Assembly (NCBI GenBank): GCA_041590075.1
Contig: JBFHUL010000004.1
Location: forward strand, 1-64,000
DNA from: PZPK01 sp041590075
GTDB lineage: Bacteria > Pseudomonadota > Gammaproteobacteria > Pseudomonadales > Oleiphilaceae
DNA: 64,000 nucleotides
Direction: 5' to 3'
Shown: positions 27,311 through 36,070 of the stretch, piece after piece
Numbering within the stretch: position 1 is the first letter of the stretch
How the letters are laid out: each line of letters begins with the position of its first letter
Position numbers and translations under genes: made by a program
The notes under the pieces: generated by a model
What the model saw: only the letters and a program-made list of their open reading frames with translations
Database searches by the model: none
What the model was told of the DNA's origin: nothing

Positions 27311-28537
27311 CTAACCACCAAAGTCGTCAAGCAGGATGTTTTCATCCTCGACGCCGAGGCTTTTCAGCATCTCGATGACGGCAGCATTCATCATGGGCGG
27401 CCCACACATGTAATACTCACAATCCTCAGGCGCAGGATGATCCTTCAGATAATTTTCGTACAATACGTTGTGGATAAAGCCGGTATACCCTTCCCAATTG
27501 TCTTCAGGTAGTGGATCCGACAAGGCTACATGCCAAACGAAGTTTTCATTTTCTTCAGCAAGCTTGTCGTACTCATCCTGATAAAACATTTCTCTCAGGC
27601 TACGGGCACCGTACCAGAACGATATCTTCCGCGTTGAATTCAGGCGTTTTAATTGATCAAAGATGTGCGACCGCATCGGCGCCATACCGGCACCACCACC
27701 GATAAACACCATTTCCGCATCTGTATCTTTGGCAAAAAACTCACCGAAGGGGCCATACACGGTAACCTTGTCGCCTGGCTTAAGGTTGAATGTCCAAGAG
27801 GACATCTGTCCGGGTGGATAGTTGGTTCCGGGTGGCGGCGAAGCAATCCGAATATTGAACTTTACGAGTCCTTTTTCTTCGGGGTAATTTGCCATGGAAT
27901 AGGCGCGAATGACCGTTTCTTTTACCACCGACTTATACTGCCAAAGGTTAAACTTATCCCAATCTGGACGGTATTCGTCTTCAATATCGAAGTCTTTGTA
28001 GTCAACCTCGTGAGGTGGACACTCTAACTGGACGTAACCGCCCGCGCGAAAATCGACATTTTCACCCTCAGGCAACTTCAGCGTGAGCTCCTTGATGAAA
28101 GTCGCCACATTGGGATTAGACTCAACGGTGCACTCCCACTTTTTAACCCCAAATACTTCTTCGGGTACTTCGATTTTCATATCCTGTTTTACAGGCACCT
28201 GACACGCCAAACGCCAACCTTCTGCTTCTTCCCGGCGAGTAAAGTATGTTTTTTCCGTAGGCAGCATGGAACCACCACCTTCAAACACCTTACACTTGCA
28301 CTGCGCACATGTACCCCCGCCACCACAGGCAGATGAGAGAAACATGCCTTCGGAAGCGAGCGTTTGTAACAACTTACCACCCGCGGGCGTTTTGATTGTC
28401 GAATCCGGATCATCGTTAACCACGATGGACACATCACCGGAACTTACCAACCTGGCCCGCGCGGCCAGAATAACTGCCACCAGCGTCAGCACGATGACAG
28501 TAAACATCACGACGCCTAAAATTATTTCTGCATTCAT
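27311..28537 (-). CDS. nqrF: Na+-translocating NADH:quinone reductase subunit F
   Basis: NqrF is the NADH-oxidising entry subunit. It carries one N-terminal membrane anchor (about 5-26), a plant-type 2Fe-2S domain with C71, C77, C80 and C112 (CGGGGTCAQCKC), an FAD domain with RAYSMANYPEE, and an NADH domain with GGGAGMAPMRSH and YMCGPPMMN. Its 408 residues equal the Vibrio protein. It is the last gene of nqrABCDEF. Confidence 0.97.
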   Translation of the reverse strand: MNAEIILGVVMFTVIVLTLVAVILAARARLVSSGDVSIVVNDDPDSTIKTPAGGKLLQTLASEGMFLSSACGGGGTCAQCKCKVFEGGGSMLPTEKTYFTRREEAEGWRLACQVPVKQDMKIEVPEEVFGVKKWECTVESNPNVATFIKELTLKLPEGENVDFRAGGYVQLECPPHEVDYKDFDIEDEYRPDWDKFNLWQYKSVVKETVIRAYSMANYPEEKGLVKFNIRIASPPPGTNYPPGQMSSWTFNLKPGDKVTVYGPFGEFFAKDTDAEMVFIGGGAGMAPMRSHIFDQLKRLNSTRKISFWYGARSLREMFYQDEYDKLAEENENFVWHVALSDPLPEDNWEGYTGFIHNVLYENYLKDHPAPEDCEYYMCGPPMMNAAVIEMLKSLGVEDENILLDDFGG

Positions 28538-28564
28538 ATGATTACCTTATTTTGTGCTGACTGC

Positions 28565-29173
28565 TTACAGGGAAATGCCTGAAAAAGACATAAAACCCAA
28601 GGACATCAGACCCACCGTGATGAAGGTGATTCCTAAACCACGCAGACCTTCTGGCACATCACTGTATTTGAGCTTTTCGCGAATCCCCGCCAGCGCAATG
28701 ATGGCAAGCGCCCAACCCACACCGGCACCGAAACCATAAACGACACTCTCTCCGAGGTTGTAATCACGCTCAACCATGAACAAAGAGGCCCCCATGATCG
28801 CGCAATTCACCGTAATCAGAGGCAGGAATACTCCCAGCGCGTTGTAAAGATCGGGAAAATACTTATCCAGCACCATTTCGAGTATTTGAACCAGTGCAGC
28901 GATGACGCCAATGTAAGTCAGAAGACCAAGGAAGCTGAGGTCCACTTCAGGAAATCCGGCCCACGCCAGTGCACCTTCTTTCAGCACATAACTGTATATA
29001 AGGTTATTTACCGGCACGGTAACGGTAAGTACGACAACCACCGCAATACCAAGACCAATCGCCGCCTGGATTTTTTTGGAAATCGCCAAAAACGTACACA
29101 TACCCAAAAAGAACGCCAAAGCCATGTTTTCTACGAAAACCGCCTTAACGAAGAGGCTAATGTAGTGCTCCAT
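28565..29173 (-). CDS. nqrE: Na+-translocating NADH:quinone reductase subunit E
   Basis: NqrE is a six-helix integral membrane subunit that, with NqrD, forms the sodium pathway and holds the intramembrane iron centre. The 202-residue product starts MEHYISLFVKAVFVENMALA and contains the NCAIMGASLFM segment, whose Cys is conserved, and GAGVGWALAI near the end. The start overlaps the nqrD stop by one base (TAATG), showing translational coupling. Confidence 0.97.
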   Translation of the reverse strand: MEHYISLFVKAVFVENMALAFFLGMCTFLAISKKIQAAIGLGIAVVVVLTVTVPVNNLIYSYVLKEGALAWAGFPEVDLSFLGLLTYIGVIAALVQILEMVLDKYFPDLYNALGVFLPLITVNCAIMGASLFMVERDYNLGESVVYGFGAGVGWALAIIALAGIREKLKYSDVPEGLRGLGITFITVGLMSLGFMSFSGISL

Positions 29174-29838
29174 TAGAAGGCCTCCTTCACTTTGTGCGAG
29201 GACATTTTATAGTCCGCGGGCTCAACCTGCTCTTTCTTCCAGCCACGCAATGCCCAGATTAAAAAGCCGATAATAAAGAAGGCACTAGGGGGCAATAACA
29301 ACAAACCGTTTGGCACATACCAGCCGCCGTCGTTGATCGTGGGCAATATCTCGATACCGAATAACTTTCCAGCACCCAGCAACTCCCTAAAGAACGCTAC
29401 AGCCACCAGTATCACCGCGTAACCGAGACCATTACCCACACCATCGACAAAGCTCATCGTCGGGCCATTCTGCATAGCAAAAGCCTCTGCACGCCCCATT
29501 ACGATACAGTTGGTAATAATCAGCCCAACAAACACCGACAATTGTTTGCTGATTTCGTAGGCATAAGCGCGCAGAATTTGATCAACCACGATAACCAGCG
29601 ACGCGATGATCGTCATTTGCACAATGATACGAATATTCGACGGAATCTGATTGCGAATCATCGAAACCGATAAATTAGACAGTCCGCAAACGGCGCACAC
29701 TGCGATACCCATTACGACCGACAGCTGCATACTCGTGGTAACCGCCAATGCTGAACAGATACCCAATATCTGAAGCGCGATGGGGTTGTTACTGAAAATG
29801 GGTTCAAAAAGAACCTTTTTAGCTGTGACTTCACTCAT
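29173..29838 (-). CDS. nqrD: Na+-translocating NADH:quinone reductase subunit D
   Basis: NqrD is the membrane partner and homologue of NqrE. Its 221 residues include NPIALQILGICSALAVT, the Cys-containing NCIVMGRAEAFAM, and DGVGNGLGYA. Six membrane helices are expected with an inverted topology relative to NqrE. It ends RGWKKEQVEPADYKMSSHKV, a cytoplasmic tail. It lies three bases after nqrC. Confidence 0.97.
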   Translation of the reverse strand: MSEVTAKKVLFEPIFSNNPIALQILGICSALAVTTSMQLSVVMGIAVCAVCGLSNLSVSMIRNQIPSNIRIIVQMTIIASLVIVVDQILRAYAYEISKQLSVFVGLIITNCIVMGRAEAFAMQNGPTMSFVDGVGNGLGYAVILVAVAFFRELLGAGKLFGIEILPTINDGGWYVPNGLLLLPPSAFFIIGFLIWALRGWKKEQVEPADYKMSSHKVKEAF

Positions 29839-29841
29839 TGT

Positions 29842-30642
29842 TTAAGCCCCCTCGCGAATTCGTTTCAAATATTGCTGAAAACCGTGCTCACCCATCCAGT
29901 ACTGCATGAGGTTGGTGATACCACGACTGGTCAGGGTTGCGCCGGAAAGCCCGTCTACACGATATTTTGCATCATCACGTGACTTATCCACAGCCCCCTT
30001 GACGACTTCAATCTTGGGCTCCCACCCTTCCTGCATATCGTAGACTTTCTTACCTGGCCAAATAGCCTTCCAGCGTGGGTTATCTACCTCACCACCCAAG
30101 CCCGGGGTTTCGGCATGCTCGTAAAAGCCAAGCCCTACGACGGTGTTGGCGTCTTCTTCCAATGCCAAGAAGCCGTGCAAGGTAGACCACAAGCCATAGC
30201 CGCTCACAGGCAGAATTATGGTATCCAGCTCACCGCCATTTTCGACGAGATAGACCTTCGCATACCGCACACGACGTTTAATGCTCGCGATATCGTCGTC
30301 GCTCGGAATGGGCGAAGATAACTTGGGATCTTTAGAAGCTTTGCGCTGGTCGTAAGCGATGGCCTCTTTTCTGCCCACCACTTCAGGCTCTACGTATTCA
30401 CCTGTTTCCAGATCAACGAGTTTAGGCTGAATGGAGGAGAACGCCTGTTCGATTTCAGACGCCGAAGCGCCCTCATTCAACAAGCCTGCGGCGGCGAGGA
30501 TGTTCGCCTTAAGGTTCAGCGCCTTGTTTTTCTGCTGAATCGGCTTGAGCAGCACAACTGAGCTCGCTACCACGATTGAGCAGACGATACAGAGCAGGAA
30601 GGCAACCGTTACGGTCTTACCTATCGTTTCTTTACTAGACAC
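29842..30642 (-). CDS. nqrC: Na+-translocating NADH:quinone reductase subunit C
   Basis: NqrC has one N-terminal membrane anchor (about 9-32) and a periplasmic domain carrying covalent FMN. The attachment motif DGLSGATLTSRGI places the flavinylated threonine at about residue 236 of 266. GLWSTLHGFLALE and ETPGLGGEVDNPRW are typical. The reading frame overlaps the end of nqrB by eight bases. The FMN is expected to be added by the ApbE encoded downstream. Confidence 0.97.
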   Translation of the reverse strand: MSSKETIGKTVTVAFLLCIVCSIVVASSVVLLKPIQQKNKALNLKANILAAAGLLNEGASASEIEQAFSSIQPKLVDLETGEYVEPEVVGRKEAIAYDQRKASKDPKLSSPIPSDDDIASIKRRVRYAKVYLVENGGELDTIILPVSGYGLWSTLHGFLALEEDANTVVGLGFYEHAETPGLGGEVDNPRWKAIWPGKKVYDMQEGWEPKIEVVKGAVDKSRDDAKYRVDGLSGATLTSRGITNLMQYWMGEHGFQQYLKRIREGA

Positions 30643-31825
30643 GTGCCAACCTCCGCTTAATATTTGCCTGAACTACCAAATGATCGATGAAGGGCGCGAA
30701 AAGGTTCGCAAAGAGAATGGCCAACATCATACCTTCGGGAAACGCCGGATTAACAACACGTATCAACACAACCATTACGCCAATCAATGCGCCAAACACA
30801 AACTTGCCCGTATTGGTCATTGATGCCGACACCGGATCGGTGGCCATGAAGATCATCCCGAAACAAAATCCGCCCGCGACAAAATGCCATAGCGGTGTAA
30901 TGCTGAACATGGGGTTCGTATCTGAGCCAATCACATTAAATAGCGTTGCCATGGCAACCATGCCGCCAAACACACCTAATACAATTCGCCAGGAGGCTAT
31001 TTTCGTAGCTAGGAGAAACGCTCCGCCCAGCAGAATTGCCAAGGTGGATGTTTCACCAATAGAACCCTGGATCGTACCGAAAAAGGCGTTCGACCAGCCA
31101 ATCTGCTGATTGACACCTTCTAAGCCACTAACTGCTGCGACGCTTAGGGTTGTGGCGCCACTAAATCCGTCGACAGCTGTCCACACTGCATCACCTGAGA
31201 TTTCAGCGGGATAGGCAAAAAACAGGAATGCGCGACCGGTAAGTGCTGGATTAAGGAAGTTTTTGCCTGTACCGCCAAAAATTTCTTTACCTACAACCAC
31301 ACCGAAAGAAATGCCCAGCGCGACCTGCCACAAAGGAATATCTGGGGGCACAATCAAGGCAAAAAGCACTGAAGTGACAAAGAAGCCTTCGTTCACCTCA
31401 TGCCCGCGCACCATGGCAAACAAGACTTCCCAAAAGCCGCCCACAATAAACGTCACCGCGTAAACCGGGAGAAAATAGGCCGCACCGTATACGAAATTGT
31501 GCACCCAGTTACCAGGATCATGACCGATAAAAAACCAGCTATGCCAATCGGTAGGCGCGACACCGAGGCCGGCCTCTATCGCGGTGTTGGCTTGAAAGCC
31601 CACATTCCACATGCCAAAAAACATTGCTGGAAACGTGCAGGCCCAAACCGTAATCATAATGCGCTTGAGATCTACTCCGTCCCGTACGTGTGTACTGGCC
31701 GACGTTACGCTGGAGGGAGAATAGAAAATGGTATCCACTGCCTCGTACAGCGCATACCACTTTTCGTATTTTCCGCCCTTGTGAAAGTGCGGTTCAATAC
31801 TATCAAGATATGCTCTTAAACCCAT
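30635..31825 (-). CDS. nqrB: Na+-translocating NADH:quinone reductase subunit B
   Basis: NqrB is the main ion-translocating, quinone-interacting subunit, with about ten membrane helices and a covalent FMN. The flavinylation motif SGATTLS gives T225 as acceptor. FGGTGKNFLNPALTGRAFLFFAYP and FMATDPVSASMTNTGKF are family hallmarks. Its 396 residues are slightly shorter than the Vibrio subunit (about 415). The gene is separated by two bases from nqrA and overlaps nqrC. Confidence 0.97.
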   Translation of the reverse strand: MGLRAYLDSIEPHFHKGGKYEKWYALYEAVDTIFYSPSSVTSASTHVRDGVDLKRIMITVWACTFPAMFFGMWNVGFQANTAIEAGLGVAPTDWHSWFFIGHDPGNWVHNFVYGAAYFLPVYAVTFIVGGFWEVLFAMVRGHEVNEGFFVTSVLFALIVPPDIPLWQVALGISFGVVVGKEIFGGTGKNFLNPALTGRAFLFFAYPAEISGDAVWTAVDGFSGATTLSVAAVSGLEGVNQQIGWSNAFFGTIQGSIGETSTLAILLGGAFLLATKIASWRIVLGVFGGMVAMATLFNVIGSDTNPMFSITPLWHFVAGGFCFGMIFMATDPVSASMTNTGKFVFGALIGVMVVLIRVVNPAFPEGMMLAILFANLFAPFIDHLVVQANIKRRLARV

Positions 31826-31827
31826 GA

Positions 31828-33171
31828 CTAACCCTCTTTCTCAATACGGGTGAGATTGTCTCTCAAAATCGGCCCGTACTCGTATTTGCCCGGACAGACA
31901 AATGTACACAATGCCAAATCCTCTTCGTCCAACTCGAGACACCCAAGCAACTGTGCCTGCTCGGTATCCCCTACAATCAGCGATCGCAGCAGTTGTGTTG
32001 GCAAAATATCGAGAGGCATGACCTCTTCGTATGCCCCCACTGGCACCATGGCACGTTCACTTCCGTTAGTGGTAGAGGTGAAATTGAACAATTTCCCCGA
32101 CATCAGTTTGGAGAGATAGATATTCATCACCGAAAACTTGTTGACTCCGGGCGATAACCAACCCATAAACTCGCGTTTGTCGCCTTCCTCGATCACGCTG
32201 ATCTGGTTGGCATAACGGCCCACATAATCTACGGTCTTTCTGGCATTTCGACCACTCAGCACCGAACCAGAGATGCAGCGATTCTTGCCTTCCTTTAGTT
32301 CGCCCTGTGTGAGTTCGGAAATACACGCTCCCAGCCGAGACCTAATGAGACGAGGCTTTTCGACTTGAGGACCTGCCAACGCAAACACTCGGTCAACATA
32401 CAGCTCGCCACTGAGAAACAGCTTTGCAATCGCGATGACATCCTGATAGCCCACTGTCCAAACCGTTTTGGTTGCACTCACAGGATCGAGATGGTGAATA
32501 TGCGTGCCTGCGTTACCTGCCGGATGTTTACCAGAAAACGCATGCACCTCAATGCGAGAATCGCTGGGCGTAGCCAGGTTCACACCTTCGTTGACACACA
32601 CAAATACCTTGCCATCTGTCAGCTTGGAAATAATTTCCAGCCCCTGACTGAAGGCTTCTGCATTTTCACCAATCACCACCGCAGGGTCGGCTGAAAGCGG
32701 CTGCGTATCGATAGCCGTTACGAAAATAGAATGGGGAACGCTTTCTAATTCAGGCACCTTACTGTACGGACGAGTACGGAAACTTACCCACTGCCCGGAC
32801 GTAACGAGATTCTCCCGCACCTGTTCGCGGCTCAAATTACTTAACTCAGAGGCCTTGTACTGCGCGAACTGTTCGCTCTCGTCTCCAGAGAGCTCAATCA
32901 CTAAAGATTGGAAGACTCGGCGCTCTCCCCGATTAATCTCAATGACCTTACCGGAAGCTGGCGCAGTGTAGCGCACGCCCTCAGTCTTTTTGTCTTCAAA
33001 CAGAAGCTGCCCTTTTTTTACCTCATCGCCTTCCTGCACCGCCATAGTCGGCTTCATGCCGTGGTAATCAAAACCAATAACTGCCACCTTTGACACTTGA
33101 TTACCAGGGGAAAGAGTTTGATCGGGCGCACCAGAAATTGGAAGATCCAGGCCTTTCGTTATTTTGACCAT
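31828..33171 (-). CDS. nqrA: Na+-translocating NADH:quinone reductase subunit A
   Basis: NqrA is the cytoplasmic subunit of Na+-NQR that contributes to ubiquinone binding. The 447-residue product begins MVKITKGLDLPISG. It has the biotinyl-like hammerhead (GMKPTMAVQEGDEVKKGQLLFEDKK across about 38-62) and the Rnf/Nqr core with GKHPAGNAGTHIHHLDPV. It is the first gene of the operon, with GGCGGG just before the ATG. The only obvious upstream signal is the terminator ending gap transcription near 33300, so the nqr promoter should lie in 33172-33298. Confidence 0.97.
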   Translation of the reverse strand: MVKITKGLDLPISGAPDQTLSPGNQVSKVAVIGFDYHGMKPTMAVQEGDEVKKGQLLFEDKKTEGVRYTAPASGKVIEINRGERRVFQSLVIELSGDESEQFAQYKASELSNLSREQVRENLVTSGQWVSFRTRPYSKVPELESVPHSIFVTAIDTQPLSADPAVVIGENAEAFSQGLEIISKLTDGKVFVCVNEGVNLATPSDSRIEVHAFSGKHPAGNAGTHIHHLDPVSATKTVWTVGYQDVIAIAKLFLSGELYVDRVFALAGPQVEKPRLIRSRLGACISELTQGELKEGKNRCISGSVLSGRNARKTVDYVGRYANQISVIEEGDKREFMGWLSPGVNKFSVMNIYLSKLMSGKLFNFTSTTNGSERAMVPVGAYEEVMPLDILPTQLLRSLIVGDTEQAQLLGCLELDEEDLALCTFVCPGKYEYGPILRDNLTRIEKEG

Positions 33172-33554
33172 TAATCCCGCCTACTCATCAGAATACATTT
33201 ATGCCGCACCACATCAACGCTAGATACTTACACGACGCCAGGAAGCTGAATACAGCTCGCGTTTTGCAACGCATTTGGTTTGTCGACGGTGGGCCATCCA
33301 AAAAATCGCGCCAATTATAAAGAGGCGCGCCCAGCTTTGCCAACAGTAAAGCCAAAAATTACACCGACAAATCAAGGGCTTTGCAGCCTACGCCAAACCA
33401 GCGGCCGACCACTGACCCCTAAGGACTATAGAAGATTTCCGCAACCGTTCAAATTTGACACCCAAACAGCAACAAAAAGAATTGAAATACAGCGCAACAA
33501 AAGCGCGGAGGGAGAGGACGCAGGCCAGAGAAACCGACCCGCGCCAATACAGAC
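33172..33554. other. intergenic region between gap and nqrA
   Basis: These 383 bases hold the gap terminator (33300-33329) and, to its left, the likely nqr promoter region. No convincing -35/-10 pair stands out; TTGATG/TATTCT near the nqrA start on the minus strand is a weak candidate. The part from 33330 to 33554 is AC-rich on the plus strand with no gene recognised. Confidence 0.5.
33300..33329 (-). terminator. intrinsic terminator after gap
   Basis: On the minus strand CGCGCC and GGCGCG form a six-pair GC stem around an 11-base AT-rich loop, followed by A and six T. It sits about 225 bases beyond the gap stop and before the nqrA start, so it should insulate the nqr operon from gap transcription. 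Confidence 0.65.
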
Positions 33555-35024
33555 TTACGAGACGCCAGGGAACGATGGATAAACAACTCCCGCCATCTGG
33601 TTAACTATGCGAATAACCTGCGCACTGTAACCAAACTCATTGTCGTACCACACATACAGCACAACCCGATTACCGTTCACAATTGTGGCCTTGGAATCCA
33701 CAATACCTGCTCGCCTCGAACCTACAAAATCGGTCGACACGACCTCTTCAGAGTTCACATAATCAATCTGCTTCTGCAACTCAGAGTGCAACGAAACATG
33801 GCGAAGATAGTTATTCACTTCATCAACATCCGTTTCAGTCGCTACATTCAGATTGAGAATCGCCATGGAGACATTTGGCGTAGGTACGCGAATCGCATTA
33901 CCCGTCAATTTACCCGCCATTTCTGGCAACGCTTTGGCCACAGCTTTCGCGGCACCCGTTTCAGTAATCACCATATTCAAGGGCGCACTACGACCACGAC
34001 GACTACCTTTGTGGTAGTTATCTATCAGATTCTGGTCGTTGGTGTAGGAATGCACGGTTTCGACGTGCCCATCGACAATACCGAATTTGTCGTTAACGGC
34101 TTTCAATACAGGCGTGATCGCATTAGTTGTACAGGACGCTGCAGACAAGATGGTGTCGCTGTCCGCAATCTCCGCATTATTGATACCATAAACCACGTTT
34201 TTGATATCGCCTTTACCAGGCGCTGTAAGCAGCACTTTGGCCACACCTTTTGATTGCAGGTGCAAGCCGAGACCCGCTTCGTCGCGCCAAATACCGGTAT
34301 TATCAATAACGATAGCGTTGTCGATACCATACTGCGTGTAATCAACCTGATCAGGACCATCCGAATAGATGACCTGAATCGAGTTTCCGTTGGCGATCAA
34401 GCGGTCATTTTCCTTGTCCACAGTGATCGTACCTTCGAAAGGGCCATGAACAGAATCGCGTCGCAACAGACTCGCACGCTTGTCGAGATCGTTGGCCGCC
34501 TTACCCTTGCGGACCACGATCGCACGCAGTCGAAGGTTGTTTCCTCCACCTGCCTTTTCAATCAGTATGCGCGCCAAGAGCCGACCGATACGACCAAAGC
34601 CGTAAAGCACGACATCTTTGGTTTCTTCGCCTTTCGCGCTAGCAGATTCTTCTTCATAGCCACCCACTACAGGGGCAACTTCTTTTTTAATAAAGTCTTC
34701 AAGTGACACGCCGTCACCCTGCTCGCTGTAACGAACAGCGAGCTTGCCAATATCGATGCGCGCACGACCCAGATCCAAGGCATCAAGTACTTTCAACACA
34801 GCGTAGGTATCGTGCACAGACAGCTCTTTTTGCTCAACCTGGCGCACAAACCGATGCGACTTGAGAAGACCAATCACAGATTGATTGATAATTGCTCGCC
34901 CGTAAATCGAGGTGACCACATTATTCCTGCGATATAGCCGACCAATCATGGGGATCATGGCCTCTGCGACGGTTTCGCGATCCATCCAGTCAGAAAAACA
35001 GTTTTCAAGTACATTTTTATCCAC
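33555..35024 (-). CDS. gap: glyceraldehyde-3-phosphate dehydrogenase, long form
   Basis: This is phosphorylating GAPDH with an extra N-terminal helical region of about 135 residues, giving 489 residues rather than about 335. The NAD domain starts at VVLYGFGRIGRLLARIL (139-155). The catalytic cysteine is C298 in SAASCTTNAITP, and HKGSRRGRSAPLNMV and WYDNEFGYSAQV are present. The GTG start at 35024 has GAGGTG five bases upstream. The long form next to nqrA is the arrangement also found in Pseudomonas. The additional N-terminal region has no assigned function that I know of. Confidence 0.95.
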   Translation of the reverse strand: MDKNVLENCFSDWMDRETVAEAMIPMIGRLYRRNNVVTSIYGRAIINQSVIGLLKSHRFVRQVEQKELSVHDTYAVLKVLDALDLGRARIDIGKLAVRYSEQGDGVSLEDFIKKEVAPVVGGYEEESASAKGEETKDVVLYGFGRIGRLLARILIEKAGGGNNLRLRAIVVRKGKAANDLDKRASLLRRDSVHGPFEGTITVDKENDRLIANGNSIQVIYSDGPDQVDYTQYGIDNAIVIDNTGIWRDEAGLGLHLQSKGVAKVLLTAPGKGDIKNVVYGINNAEIADSDTILSAASCTTNAITPVLKAVNDKFGIVDGHVETVHSYTNDQNLIDNYHKGSRRGRSAPLNMVITETGAAKAVAKALPEMAGKLTGNAIRVPTPNVSMAILNLNVATETDVDEVNNYLRHVSLHSELQKQIDYVNSEEVVSTDFVGSRRAGIVDSKATIVNGNRVVLYVWYDNEFGYSAQVIRIVNQMAGVVYPSFPGVS

Positions 35025-35279
35025 GCTGACACCTCGGTTTTCGTGCGCATATAAATTGGGGGCGGTATTATCCCGATATCCTTAAAGTGATGCAAACACT
35101 CATCAATTAAGGCAAGCGAGGTTTCACAGATTTCACACACATCAGGCACGGTCGCATAGCGCTCGCCGCGGCAAAAAAATCATGGGCGTCAATAAATTGC
35201 GCGCAAATAGCCGAATCTTGCTACACTCCATTTAAGGAGTTTCAATATTGCGCTTCACAATAAAAACAGAGAGATAAAC

Positions 35280-36059
35280 GTGTCACAAGCCAGCGCCTTG
35301 GTGGTCGATGATTCATCCACATCCCGAATGTTGCTCACCAAAATACTCAAGAAAATGGACATTCACTGCGAGCAGGCATCGTCGGGCGAAGATGCCATTT
35401 CACAGTTATCGTGGTACCACCCAGACTTCATATTTCTGGATCACCTCATGCCCGGCATGGACGGGTTCGAAACACTCAAGGTGTTGAAGAATAACCCGGA
35501 GACAAAGCATATTCCGGTGATCATGTATACGTCGCAGCATGCCCATCGCTATTATGAAGAAGCACATACTTTGGGTGCAGCTGGCGTCATTTCCAAACAG
35601 ATTGATAGAGATAAGCTGTATCTGATGATCAACCGCTTGTGCCTGAATCAAGCTGAAGAAGCAAACGAAGAAAAAGATGTACCTACGGTCTATCAGGAAG
35701 TGCAGAAAAACCTGGCTCAAGCGCTGGACGAAACATCCAACAGCAAACTTGTAGCACGCATCGCGACACTTGAAACCGCTTATGAAGAAGTGCATGAAGA
35801 ATTGCGGCACTTGCGAATGCAACTTAACCAGAGCCAACTCAAACAAGAAGAGTTCCAGCAGCAACATCGCGCCACATCTCTCCCCCAGTTCTTTGTCGTG
35901 TGCTTCCTCGCCCTGGCATTGTTCGGCGCCACGTTCAGCTGGTTTTCTACTCAAAAAATAGAGCAAAGCTACATGACGATGCAAAATCGCCTGATCAACA
36001 TGAACGAGCTGATCGACGAAATAATTGATTTATTGGAACGACAACCCGACGACCGTTAG
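35280..36059 (+). CDS. receiver domain protein with coiled coil and C-terminal membrane anchor
   Basis: The CheY-like receiver (residues 5-120) has the acidic pair D10-D11, phospho-acceptor D54 in IFLDHLMPGMDG, a Thr/Ser switch (MYTSQ) and K106. It is followed by a long coiled coil (about 145-200, rich in Glu and Gln), one hydrophobic span (about 206-223) and a 35-residue C-terminal segment. It has no DNA-binding or enzymatic output, so it is a response regulator tethered to the membrane by its tail. The GTG start at 35280 has AGAGA upstream. It opens a three-gene run with the receiver-TPR gene (11 bases on) and a histidine kinase. The role is unknown; a scaffold or polarity factor is possible (inference). 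Confidence 0.85.
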   Translation: MSQASALVVDDSSTSRMLLTKILKKMDIHCEQASSGEDAISQLSWYHPDFIFLDHLMPGMDGFETLKVLKNNPETKHIPVIMYTSQHAHRYYEEAHTLGAAGVISKQIDRDKLYLMINRLCLNQAEEANEEKDVPTVYQEVQKNLAQALDETSNSKLVARIATLETAYEEVHEELRHLRMQLNQSQLKQEEFQQQHRATSLPQFFVVCFLALALFGATFSWFSTQKIEQSYMTMQNRLINMNELIDEIIDLLERQPDDR

Positions 36060-36070
36060 AGAAAAAGTTC

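Noticed and set aside
33280..33582. Plus-strand 100-codon open frame between nqrA and gap
   Set aside because: It covers the gap terminator and part of the gap 3' end, has low-complexity Lys/Pro/Thr composition and no ribosome-binding site.
35219..35227. Extended -10 like TGCTACACT before the receiver gene at 35280
   Set aside because: No -35 element at a suitable distance (TTGCGC is 19 bases away), so it was too weak to list as a promoter.
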